A stretch of DNA of 7,810 bases, from the NCBI GenBank assembly GCA_902826505.1, contig CADEFG010000220.1:1-7810 (forward strand), given 5' to 3'. Positions 1-5,733 of this stretch are shown one piece after another (within the stretch, counting starts at the first letter, position 1; each line of letters begins with the position of its first letter). The notes under the pieces were generated by a model. The model was not told the origin of the DNA. It saw only the letters and a program-made list of their open reading frames with translations, and did not search any database. The position numbers were made by a program, and so were the translations under genes. The stretch is from an uncultured Acidobacteriota bacterium (GTDB taxonomy: Bacteria > Acidobacteriota > Blastocatellia > Pyrinomonadales > Pyrinomonadaceae).

Positions 1-816
1 CCCGTGAACATCGGAAATCCCCACGAGATGACCATCAAGCAGTTTGCCGAAGAATTCGGTCTGTGGATCGTCGAAGACGCGGCGCACGCTTTTCCGTCCG
101 CATGGCGCAAAAATGCCAAAAGCAAATGGCAATTCTGCGGTGAGAATACTGCTGCCATAACTTGTTATTCATTTTATGCAAACAAAACCATCACCACCGG
201 CGAAGGCGGAATGGCGGTCACGAACAATGAAATTCTCGCCGAGCGCATCCGGTTAATGTCTTTGCACGGCTTATCGCGTGACGCGTGGAAACGCTTTACG
301 GAAAAAGGCAACTGGGATTATCGAATTATCGCGCCCGGCTACAAATATAATCTGACAGATATTGCGGCGGCAATCGGCATTCACCAGCTTGCGCGCGCCG
401 AAGAAATGCGTCAACAGCGTCAGAATATTGCCGAACTTTATTTGCGCGAATTTGCCGGACTCGAAGAAATTGAATTGCCGCCGACCGATAAAAATCATCT
501 TCATTCATGGCATCTTTTTCCGGTTCGTCTCAAACTTGAGAATCTTTCAATTGATCGCAATGAATTCATTGAAGAACTAAAACGACATGGAATTGGATGT
601 TCCGTTCACTGGCGACCGCTTCACCTGCACCCGTTCTATGCAAAAAAATACGGATGGCGGGAAGAACATTTGCCCAACGCATCCCGAATGTGGACGCAGC
701 TTGTCAGTTTGCCGATCTTTCCCTCAATGACGGTAAGCGAAATTAATCAGGTTACCAAAGTAGTTAAGAATTTATGTCAAGCATATTCAAAAACCAACCT
801 TTCTCTAGTGGCATAA
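1..816 (+). CDS. DegT/DnrJ/EryC1/StrS-family PLP aminotransferase, 5' truncated by window edge
   Basis: A PLP-dependent sugar aminotransferase (or related enzyme) of the DegT fold that would aminate a nucleotide-linked keto-sugar in the cytoplasm. The frame is open from base 1, and the GTG at 4 is read as internal Val because the visible protein begins in mid-domain. Family proteins run about 370-400 residues, so roughly 100-130 N-terminal residues lie upstream. Visible landmarks are EDAAHA (Asp at 76-78, expected to contact the PLP pyridine nitrogen), the Schiff-base Lys in YANKTITTGEGG (Lys codon 184-186), the YKYNLTDIAAAIG segment and a C-terminal HSWHLFPVRL strand. These match the family core and nothing appears broken. 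Its stop TAA (814-816) overlaps the ATG of the next gene, implying co-translation with the sugar transferase. The substrate cannot be read from the sequence. Pairing with a PglC-type transferase would fit a bacillosamine-like amino sugar, but this is inference. Confidence 0.93.
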   Translation, partial: PVNIGNPHEMTIKQFAEEFGLWIVEDAAHAFPSAWRKNAKSKWQFCGENTAAITCYSFYANKTITTGEGGMAVTNNEILAERIRLMSLHGLSRDAWKRFTEKGNWDYRIIAPGYKYNLTDIAAAIGIHQLARAEEMRQQRQNIAELYLREFAGLEEIELPPTDKNHLHSWHLFPVRLKLENLSIDRNEFIEELKRHGIGCSVHWRPLHLHPFYAKKYGWREEHLPNASRMWTQLVSLPIFPSMTVSEINQVTKVVKNLCQAYSKTNLSLVA

Positions 817-1469
817 TGCCCAAGGATTTTGTTAATAAAGGAATTCCTCGAAGCATTGAATTTATTGTGGCAGTTTTCGGATTGCTGATTTTATCCCCGG
901 TTTTGTTTATTTGTGCCCTTTTTGTCTGGCTAAGTTCGCCCGGCGGAATATTTTTCCGCCAAAAGCGCGTCGGGCGCGGCGGCAATTTATTTACGCTTTA
1001 TAAATTTCGGACGATGGTAGTTTCAAACAGCGGTTTGCCGATTACGGCGGCAAATGATCGCCGGATTACCCGTATCGGTAAATTTTTACGGAAATGGAAA
1101 CTTGATGAATTGCCGGAAATTTACAATGTTTTGATCGGGGAAATGTCTTTTGTCGGTCCTCGCCCGGAAGTTCCCGAACTGGTTGACTTTTCTGATCCCG
1201 CATGGAGCACTATTTTGATGGTGCGTCCGGGGATTACGGACACGGTCACTTTGCGTCTGCGAAATGAAGAAGCAATTTTAGCGACTGTTGAAGATAAAGA
1301 AACATTTTATCGGGAAGTCGTTCAGCCTTATAAAATACAAGGATATTTAGAATATCTCGAAAAAAGAAGCCTGAAAACAGATTTAACGATCATTGCTCAA
1401 ACTATAAAAGTTATCCTGTTTCCGCGCACCGCACCGCCGCCGATTTTAAAAAAAGTTAGTATTTCCTGA
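816..1469 (+). CDS. Undecaprenyl-phosphate sugar-1-phosphate transferase (PglC/WcaJ-type catalytic domain)
   Basis: Bacterial sugar transferase family. It transfers a sugar-1-phosphate from a UDP-sugar to undecaprenyl phosphate at the inner membrane, which starts repeat-unit assembly. It is the minimal form, without the extra N-terminal membrane helices of full-length WcaJ/WbaP. Numbered from the upstream ATG at 774 (231 aa) it shows one hydrophobic segment at about 28-53 with a Ser41-Pro42 break, as in the re-entrant helix of PglC. This is followed by FFRQKRVGRGG (60-70), YKFRTM (76-81), KLDELPEIYNVL with the Asp111-Glu112 catalytic dyad, SFVGPRPEVPE (125-135) and RPGITD. Two starts are possible. 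ATG 816 overlaps the previous stop as TAATG, and ATG 774 adds 14 residues unlike the family. Neither has a clear Shine-Dalgarno sequence. I prefer 816 for the coupled overlap. A strong terminator follows 14 bases after the stop. Confidence 0.93.
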   Translation: MPKDFVNKGIPRSIEFIVAVFGLLILSPVLFICALFVWLSSPGGIFFRQKRVGRGGNLFTLYKFRTMVVSNSGLPITAANDRRITRIGKFLRKWKLDELPEIYNVLIGEMSFVGPRPEVPELVDFSDPAWSTILMVRPGITDTVTLRLRNEEAILATVEDKETFYREVVQPYKIQGYLEYLEKRSLKTDLTIIAQTIKVILFPRTAPPPILKKVSIS

Positions 1470-1482
1470 AATTGATCCAAAT

Positions 1483-1520
1483 AAAAAAGATCGGTAACTA
1501 TTTAGTTACCGATCTTTTTT
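1483..1520. terminator. Bidirectional intrinsic terminator between convergent genes
   Basis: A perfect 16-base inverted repeat has left arm 1483-1498, six-base loop 1499-1504 and right arm 1505-1520. The core GATCGGTAAC/GTTACCGATC is flanked by A6 on the left and T6 on the right, so each strand reads a stem followed by a U-run. It lies 14 bases after the sugar transferase stop (plus) and 28 bases beyond the regulator stop (minus), and can serve both. Confidence 0.92.
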
Positions 1521-1548
1521 AGCGAAAAAACGAAAGTGCAAAATCCAT

Positions 1549-2937
1549 TTACAATTTATTTTTTCTTAAGCGATAGCGTATGCGGTCACGGGAAACGCGG
1601 AGAAATTCGCTGGCGCGAGTAACATTTCCGCCACTTCGATGAAGTGCCTGTTGAATGAGCCATTCCTCAACCATATCAAGCGAAATTCCTTCGGGCGGCA
1701 AAGTGAAATAAAGACTCGCCTCCGACAATCCCCTTTTCAAATATTTGGAATTACCCTTGATTTGAAATTCCTCCGGCAAATATTTCATGGTAATCAGCTC
1801 GTTTTCTTCGAGAATTAATGCCCGTTCAATGACGTTGCGCAACTCACGAACATTGCCTTCCCAGCGGTAACGGCGAAAAGCCTCGGCAACTTCCGGGGCA
1901 AGTTTGCGTGCCGGAGTTTGATGCCATTTTTTATCAAGCCGCTCAATATAATATTCAGCCAGTAAAATAACGTCCTCGCCGCGCAGACGCAAAGGCGGCA
2001 ATTCAATCTGAATAATTGACAAGCGATAAAAAAGGTCTTGCCGGAAACGCTTTTCCTGACTTTCCGTTTTCAAATTACGATTTGACGCCGCGATCACGCG
2101 AGCATTCAATGGCAAATCAAGCAAACCGCCAACGCGCCTGAAAGTTCCTTCTTCGAGAACGCGCAGTAATTTTGCCTGCAAACCCATATCTAATTCACCG
2201 ATTTCATCGAGAAAAAGTGTGCCGCCATCTGTCTGCTCAAAAAGTCCTTCTTTACGGGCTTTGGCATCGGTGAACGCACCTTTTTCATAACCGAATAATT
2301 CGCTTTCCAAAAGATTCGCCGGAATCGCCGCGCAATTAATCGCGACAAAAGGCTTTGAAGCGCGGGGTGAAGAATAATGAATGGCTTTGGCAACCAAATC
2401 TTTGCCCGTGCCGGACTCGCCTTGTAACAGAACGCACGAGACATCGCTCGCGGCAACTTTTCGTGCCAATGAAATTGTTTCTTTGATAGCGGGCGAAGTG
2501 CCGATAATATTTTCAAAGTTAAAAGAATTTATCGGCACTTGCTGAAGCTGCTGATCCTCAGGTTGTAATTTACGTGCTTTGATCGCATTACTGATCGCTT
2601 TGTGAAGTTCCTCAAGATTGATCGGTTTCGCAATAAAATCACAAGCTCCCGCGCGAAGTGCTGTCAGAGTTTCATTTACGCGGAGAACTTCGGGAATCAT
2701 GATCACAATGTTGTTCGGCTGGCGTTTTTTTATTTCACGCAGAACATCCAAACCGACTCCATCGTGTAAACTAGTTTCCACCAGCGTAACGATCGGCTGG
2801 TGCAAATTAAAAAGTTCGACCGATTCGCTGACAGTTGAAGCTTCGATCGGGGTAAATCCCCAATTCTTTATCGCCTGATTAAGCATCAGACGAATTTGTT
2901 CATCACCATCTACAACGAGAATTTTTAAGAGGGTCAT
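1549..2937 (-). CDS. NtrC-family sigma-54-dependent regulator with a degenerate (Glu54) receiver domain
   Basis: A cytoplasmic enhancer-binding transcription activator that would remodel sigma-54 RNA polymerase by ATP hydrolysis. ATG 2937 is chosen because the receiver fold starts at once (LLKILVVD) and AGGAA sits just upstream on the minus strand (2941-2945). The open frame continues 42 codons further, to 3063, without family-like sequence. The result is 462 residues. Domains are a receiver (about 3-120), a linker, the AAA+ domain with Walker A GESGTGKD (173-180), the sigma-54 contact loop GAFTDA (220-225, usual GAFTGA), Walker B LFLDEIGE (241-248), FRQDLFYRL (298-306) and WEGNVRELRN (359-368), and a Fis-type HTH (about 436-458). 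Aligned without gaps to enteric NtrC, the phosphoacceptor Asp54 is Glu (codon 2776-2778), Thr82 is Pro and Asp11 is Gly, while Lys104 is kept. Phosphorylation is therefore unlikely and Glu may mimic the active state. No partner histidine kinase is in the window. Targets are probably the flanking polysaccharide genes (inference). Confidence 0.95.
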   Translation of the reverse strand: MTLLKILVVDGDEQIRLMLNQAIKNWGFTPIEASTVSESVELFNLHQPIVTLVETSLHDGVGLDVLREIKKRQPNNIVIMIPEVLRVNETLTALRAGACDFIAKPINLEELHKAISNAIKARKLQPEDQQLQQVPINSFNFENIIGTSPAIKETISLARKVAASDVSCVLLQGESGTGKDLVAKAIHYSSPRASKPFVAINCAAIPANLLESELFGYEKGAFTDAKARKEGLFEQTDGGTLFLDEIGELDMGLQAKLLRVLEEGTFRRVGGLLDLPLNARVIAASNRNLKTESQEKRFRQDLFYRLSIIQIELPPLRLRGEDVILLAEYYIERLDKKWHQTPARKLAPEVAEAFRRYRWEGNVRELRNVIERALILEENELITMKYLPEEFQIKGNSKYLKRGLSEASLYFTLPPEGISLDMVEEWLIQQALHRSGGNVTRASEFLRVSRDRIRYRLRKNKL

Positions 2938-2986
2938 AGTTTCCTGTTTTATAAGCTGAAAAGCTTTATGCTTGACTAGGCTAAAC

Positions 2987-3000
2987 CGGTAAATTTGCCG
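2987..3000. promoter_or_regulatory. Near-perfect palindrome upstream of the regulator gene (possible operator)
   Basis: CGGTAAATTTGCCG is a 14-base palindrome with one mismatched pair (T/G), centred about 56 bases upstream of the regulator ATG. It could be a binding site for the dimeric Fis-type HTH protein encoded next to it, giving autoregulation. There is no second copy to support this, so it may be chance in AT-rich DNA. Confidence 0.3.
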
Positions 3001-3482
3001 ACTTAAACCAAATCCAATGCTAAATTGTTGTGGGGACTTCGATAAAATTCCTAACTTTACCAAATATATGATGGGAAATAAACCAATTTTGTCTGAAAAA
3101 CTTTCATTCAGGGTGTCGGTCGGATAAAGATGTTTTGAGAATTATCTTTCCGATGCAAATCAACTGATCTCGTAAAGTATTTCAAGAATTTTTTATTAAC
3201 CAACCAGGTTGATTTAAAATATTCTTTTCATCAAATATTATATTTTTCTGTATTGTCCATTTGTGCCAAATCCATTCTTAGGTTCTCCGACAAATAGCCA
3301 TCCACTTATTTAGTAGAAAGTTATCACGTTTTATATATTTCGCCAAGTTTTTTTTTCAACTGACCTCAATTGCTAAAATTATCCGACGATGTTCTGAAAT
3401 GCCAAATTTTATAAAACGATTAGTAATTTTCACTTCTTTCCTATGCCAATCATTTATTCGGCAACTTCACGAAGGGAAGAAA

Positions 3483-3554
3483 ATGACAATAGACAAAGAA
3501 TTTCAGAAAGGTTTTTATCAAAAAACTTCTTATTCAAAAGAGCTTGGCGTATAG
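3483..3554 (+). CDS. Candidate small protein or leader peptide, 23 aa
   Basis: ATG at 3483 is preceded by AAGGGA (3472-3477) with a five-base spacer, one of the best ribosome-binding sites in the window. It is followed by 23 codons to TAG at 3552-3554. The peptide is hydrophilic and rich in Lys, Tyr, Phe and Gln, starting MTIDKEF and ending KELGV, with no membrane segment or signal peptide. I do not recognise it. It lies about 390 bases before the ATPase gene and upstream of the candidate promoter there, so it would need its own promoter. It may be a genuine small protein, the remnant of a lost gene start, or a chance ORF. The ribosome-binding site is the only support. Confidence 0.3.
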   Translation: MTIDKEFQKGFYQKTSYSKELGV

Positions 3555-3658
3555 TCTGAATAGCCTATGTAAAATTGTAGCTTAATCTGATGTGCAAGTA
3601 TCGGAGCAATCGTTAAAGTTTATTTATACTTTCATAAAGTTTGGGTTTTAAAGATTGG

Positions 3659-3687
3659 TTGACAGTTTGTGAACGATTGATTAAATT
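3659..3687 (+). promoter_or_regulatory. Candidate sigma-70-type promoter for the exporter operon
   Basis: A perfect -35 hexamer TTGACA (3659-3664), a 17-base spacer and TAAATT (3682-3687, four of six matches to TATAAT) form a plausible housekeeping promoter on the plus strand. Transcription would start near 3694 and give a leader of about 250 nt before the TTG start at 3945. The -10 element is imperfect, and AT-rich DNA produces such matches by chance. Confidence 0.4.
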
Positions 3688-3837
3688 TTAGCGAAAACTA
3701 TTCACCAACCGCTAGCCCACAAAGCGTAAATTTTATTACGCGTACAATTTGTATTGTCTCTGTGAGATTTCCCGTTGAGGGTTCACGTGGTCAAGTATTT
3801 TGATTACTGTAAGCCTTGCTGTATTTAAGAATCAGGA

Positions 3838-3916
3838 CTGACAATGCGCATGAAGATTTGATAATAAATTCATTTTAGATAAGTTTCTATGATTTTGATT
3901 GGAATCATCTTGTCAG
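3838..3916 (+). promoter_or_regulatory. Potential nested stem structure in the ATPase 5' leader
   Basis: CTGACAA (3838-3844) is exactly complementary to TTGTCAG (3910-3916). Inside, and next to the 3' arm, is a second perfect stem ATGATT/AATCAT (3889-3894 with 3903-3908, loop of eight). The outer stem ends 17 bases before the AGGAG at 3934-3938. If transcribed from the promoter proposed at 3659, this could be a regulatory leader fold. The stems are short and fit no riboswitch class I recognise. Confidence 0.25.
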
Positions 3917-3944
3917 AACTCACAAAAGATCGCAGGAGTAAAAT

Positions 3945-5240
3945 TTGAGTTACACAGCTATTAAGGTTCAGTCGTTGGCAAAACGATATAAGATCGGACG
4001 GCAACAAGCATCTTATAAAACTATTGTTGAAACCGTCAGTAAAGCATTTTCTTCGAATCTAATCGAAAGGTTTAAAAACCGGCAGGAACCGGATGATTAT
4101 TTCTGGGCTTTAAAGGACGTTGATTTTGAAGTTAAACAGGGCGAAGTCATTGGCGTAATTGGGCATAACGGTGCCGGTAAAAGCACTTTGCTTAAAATTC
4201 TTTCGCGAATCACTGAACCAACCAGCGGCGTCGCCGATATTTATGGGCGCGTCGGCAGTCTTTTGGAAGTCGGAACCGGATTCCATATGGAACTGACGGG
4301 ACGTGAAAATATTTACTTGAGCGGCGCGATTCTTGGAATGAAGAAAAACGACATTGATCGTCATTTTGATGAGATCGTCGCTTTTGCCGAAGTCGAAAAA
4401 TTTATTGATACGCCCGTCAAACATTATTCGAGCGGGATGCACTTGCGGCTGGCTTTTGCCGTTGCCGCGCATCTCGAACCGGAAATTTTGCTGATTGATG
4501 AAGTTTTGGCGGTCGGCGATTTGGCATTCCAGAAAAAATGTCTGAACAAGATGGAAGATGTCGCTACGCAGGGACGAACGATTTTGTTTGTCAGCCACAA
4601 TATGGGCGCGATCAAAGAGCTTTGCCAAACCGCGCTGGTTCTCAAAAACGGTAAGGTTGATTATCATGGCTCGGTCGTTTCCGGCATTCAGCACTACAGC
4701 CGGAATGTTCTGAATGTTCAGCCGGAAAGTTCAAACGGTCATCGAACTGCCGGGTTCGCGCAAACCGTCATCAATGAAAACCGAGAAGAGCATTGCCGTA
4801 TTAATAATGACGAGCCTTTTGAAATTACGTCCGATTTAAATCTTTCTAACAACTTGAACCGGATTGTGATGCACTGTTTGATCGAAGATGCCGAATGTAA
4901 TCAGGTTGTTCATAACTATATTCGGACGAAAGACATCGGTTGGTTTGATTTGAAATCGGGGACTTACCGGATCAAAGCGCAAATGCCCGCGCTCTGGTTA
5001 AAGCCCGGCGTTTATACGCTTTATCTGAAATTAATCGCTGAAACCGAAGATGCGAAACAAGTCAAATATCTGTCGGAAAGAGTTTTGATAGACATCGCCG
5101 ACAAAACCGAACTGTTCGCCGGTAAAGTTTATGCGACGATTCTGCCGCCGGTCAAATGGGCAGTATCGCCGGTTCTGACATCAAACGATTTTGAAACGCT
5201 TGATAAAATTAAAACCGTTAAGGCTTTGGAAATGTATTGA
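3945..5240 (+). CDS. wzt: Wzt/TagH-type polysaccharide ABC exporter ATPase with C-terminal glycan-binding region
   Basis: The nucleotide-binding subunit of a lipid-linked polysaccharide exporter, acting at the cytoplasmic face of the inner membrane with a Wzm-like permease. The start is TTG 3945, six bases after AGGAG (3934-3938). The product begins SYTAIKVQSLAKRYKIG, as family members do. The ATPase domain (about 1-240) has the Wzt-typical insertion at 19-52, Walker A GHNGAGKS (73-80), EVGTGFHMELTGREN (108-122), signature YSSGMHLRLA (161-170), Walker B ILLIDE (181-186) and the H-loop VSH. Residues about 265-415 look like the beta-sandwich Wzt C-terminal domain (strand pattern ending LKPGVYTLYLKL), which in known exporters recognises the finished glycan end. 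At 431 aa the protein is full length. No permease gene is in the window, so its partner must lie outside or elsewhere. It is probably the first gene of the plus-strand block. Confidence 0.95.
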   Translation: MSYTAIKVQSLAKRYKIGRQQASYKTIVETVSKAFSSNLIERFKNRQEPDDYFWALKDVDFEVKQGEVIGVIGHNGAGKSTLLKILSRITEPTSGVADIYGRVGSLLEVGTGFHMELTGRENIYLSGAILGMKKNDIDRHFDEIVAFAEVEKFIDTPVKHYSSGMHLRLAFAVAAHLEPEILLIDEVLAVGDLAFQKKCLNKMEDVATQGRTILFVSHNMGAIKELCQTALVLKNGKVDYHGSVVSGIQHYSRNVLNVQPESSNGHRTAGFAQTVINENREEHCRINNDEPFEITSDLNLSNNLNRIVMHCLIEDAECNQVVHNYIRTKDIGWFDLKSGTYRIKAQMPALWLKPGVYTLYLKLIAETEDAKQVKYLSERVLIDIADKTELFAGKVYATILPPVKWAVSPVLTSNDFETLDKIKTVKALEMY

Positions 5241-5242
5241 TT

Positions 5243-5270
5243 TTTTTGAAAATTTTGGTGCTTTCAAAAA
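5243..5270 (+). repeat. AT-rich inverted repeat after the ATPase gene
   Basis: TTTTTGAAA (5243-5251) and TTTCAAAAA (5262-5270) form a nine-base perfect stem with a ten-base loop immediately after the ATPase stop. It is almost all A/T and has no adjacent U-run, so it is at best a weak attenuator or 3'-end stabiliser. The next gene begins 47 bases later. Confidence 0.3.
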
Positions 5271-5303
5271 TCCATGATCACAATTTTTTCACCAATGTTT
5301 AAG

Positions 5304-5315
5304 GAATCTAAAATT
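5304..5315 (+). repeat. Direct repeat GAATCTAAAATT, copy 1 (just before small membrane gene 1)
   Basis: The 12-mer GAATCTAAAATT lies one base before the ATG at 5317 and recurs exactly at 7615-7626, just after the paralogous gene 2. The upstream AAGGA overlaps its 5' edge, so part of it is ribosome-binding-site spacer. It may be a trace of duplication of the small membrane gene or coincidence. Confidence 0.4.
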
Positions 5316-5316
5316 T

Positions 5317-5709
5317 ATGGAACCATCGGCAAATAAAAAAAACGGCAATGTTAATTTGGACCCAACTGAAAAGTTGATCGTTCAATCTTTGGCTAAATTA
5401 GATGGGCTGGCATTAGGAATTTCATTGGGAACGCTTTTTGGTCTGCTTATTTTTTTCGCGACAAATGTTTTGATCATCAAAGGCGGAGACCTCATCGGTC
5501 CCAATCTTGTTTTGCTCAATCAGTATTTCATCGGCTACGAAATAACGTTCACCGGAAGTCTCATCGGTCTATTTTACGGTTTTGTCTCGGGTTTTATTTT
5601 AGGCTGGCTGATCGCCCTTTTGCGAAATTTTGTCGTCGCGGTCTATCTGCATATTTTAAGGCTCAAAGGCAGTATGTCTGCCGTAAATGATTATATCGAC
5701 AATCCCTAA
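5317..5709 (+). CDS. Small membrane protein, copy 1 (GY-x-x-TF-x-GSLIG family), unknown function
   Basis: A 130-residue protein of unknown function. It has a hydrophilic N-terminus (1-29), a hydrophobic helix at about 31-55 ending IIKGG, a loop with GYEITF (73-78), GSLIG (80-84) leading into a second helix at about 82-103, a possible third hydrophobic stretch to about 115, and a polar tail. There is no signal peptide. AAGGA (5301-5305) precedes the ATG at a long spacing of 11 bases. It is homologous to the protein at 7231-7611. An ungapped hand alignment from residue 27 gives about 41 identities in 86. Similar two-helix proteins are, from memory, sometimes labelled bacteriophage holin in databases, but nothing phage-like is present here. 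The position between an exporter ATPase and a UGM-like enzyme suggests a membrane role in glycan assembly or export (inference). Confidence 0.85.
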   Translation: MEPSANKKNGNVNLDPTEKLIVQSLAKLDGLALGISLGTLFGLLIFFATNVLIIKGGDLIGPNLVLLNQYFIGYEITFTGSLIGLFYGFVSGFILGWLIALLRNFVVAVYLHILRLKGSMSAVNDYIDNP

Positions 5710-5733
5710 ACTCTAAAAAACTCTGAAACCCCT

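Larger units (their letters stand above)
2938..3944. other. Long AT-rich divergent intergenic region
   Basis: About 1 kb between the regulator (leftward) and the Wzt-like ATPase (rightward). A sampled line (3181-3240) has only 12 G/C in 60, against 28 in 60 in a coding line. No ORF of 60 codons or more with protein-like character is present. By eye on both strands I find no GG-N10-GC pair of a -24/-12 sigma-54 promoter here, only near misses with 9-base spacing. What it does hold is a palindrome near the regulator start, one small ORF with a good ribosome-binding site, a sigma-70-like promoter and a foldable leader before the ATPase, all listed separately. Short GGTTG/CAACC elements recur, including the dyad CAACC-A-GGTTG at 3201-3211. 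No tRNA-like or CRISPR-like pattern is seen. Confidence 0.7.

Noticed and set aside
2190..2516. Second minus-strand frame inside the regulator AAA+ region
   Set aside because: It overlaps the conserved Walker A, GAFTDA and Walker B coding sequence in another frame, and the basic, disordered-looking product is typical of a shadow ORF.
2938..3063. 42-codon N-terminal extension of the regulator frame, up to an ATG at 3063
   Set aside because: The receiver fold begins right at ATG 2937, where an AGGAA ribosome-binding site is well placed. The extension has no family resemblance and lies in AT-rich spacer.
3232..3275. 14-codon minus-strand ORF with GGAGA upstream (ATG at 3275)
   Set aside because: It is too short, and a single Shine-Dalgarno-like match is expected by chance in this spacer.
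3254..3280. TTGGCAC on the minus strand as a sigma-54 -24 element
   Set aside because: The -12 position reads GACAA instead of TTGCA and the invariant GC is absent.
4110..4694. Long minus-strand open frame (194 codons) opposite the ATPase gene
   Set aside because: It is antisense to highly conserved Walker and signature motifs, and its product has no recognisable domain. It is a shadow of codon bias.
5241..5290. Intrinsic terminator after the ATPase gene
   Set aside because: The inverted repeat is nearly all A/T, the loop is ten bases and the T-run at 5284-5289 is not adjacent to the stem. Co-transcription with the next gene is more likely.
5317..5709. Phage holin or prophage remnant
   Set aside because: There is no endolysin, structural or integrase gene nearby. 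A homologous copy sits in the same polysaccharide locus, so a phage origin is not supported.
5709..5733. Tandem AACTCT direct repeat before the flavoenzyme gene
   Set aside because: It is only six bases, repeated once in a low-complexity spacer, with no sign of function.
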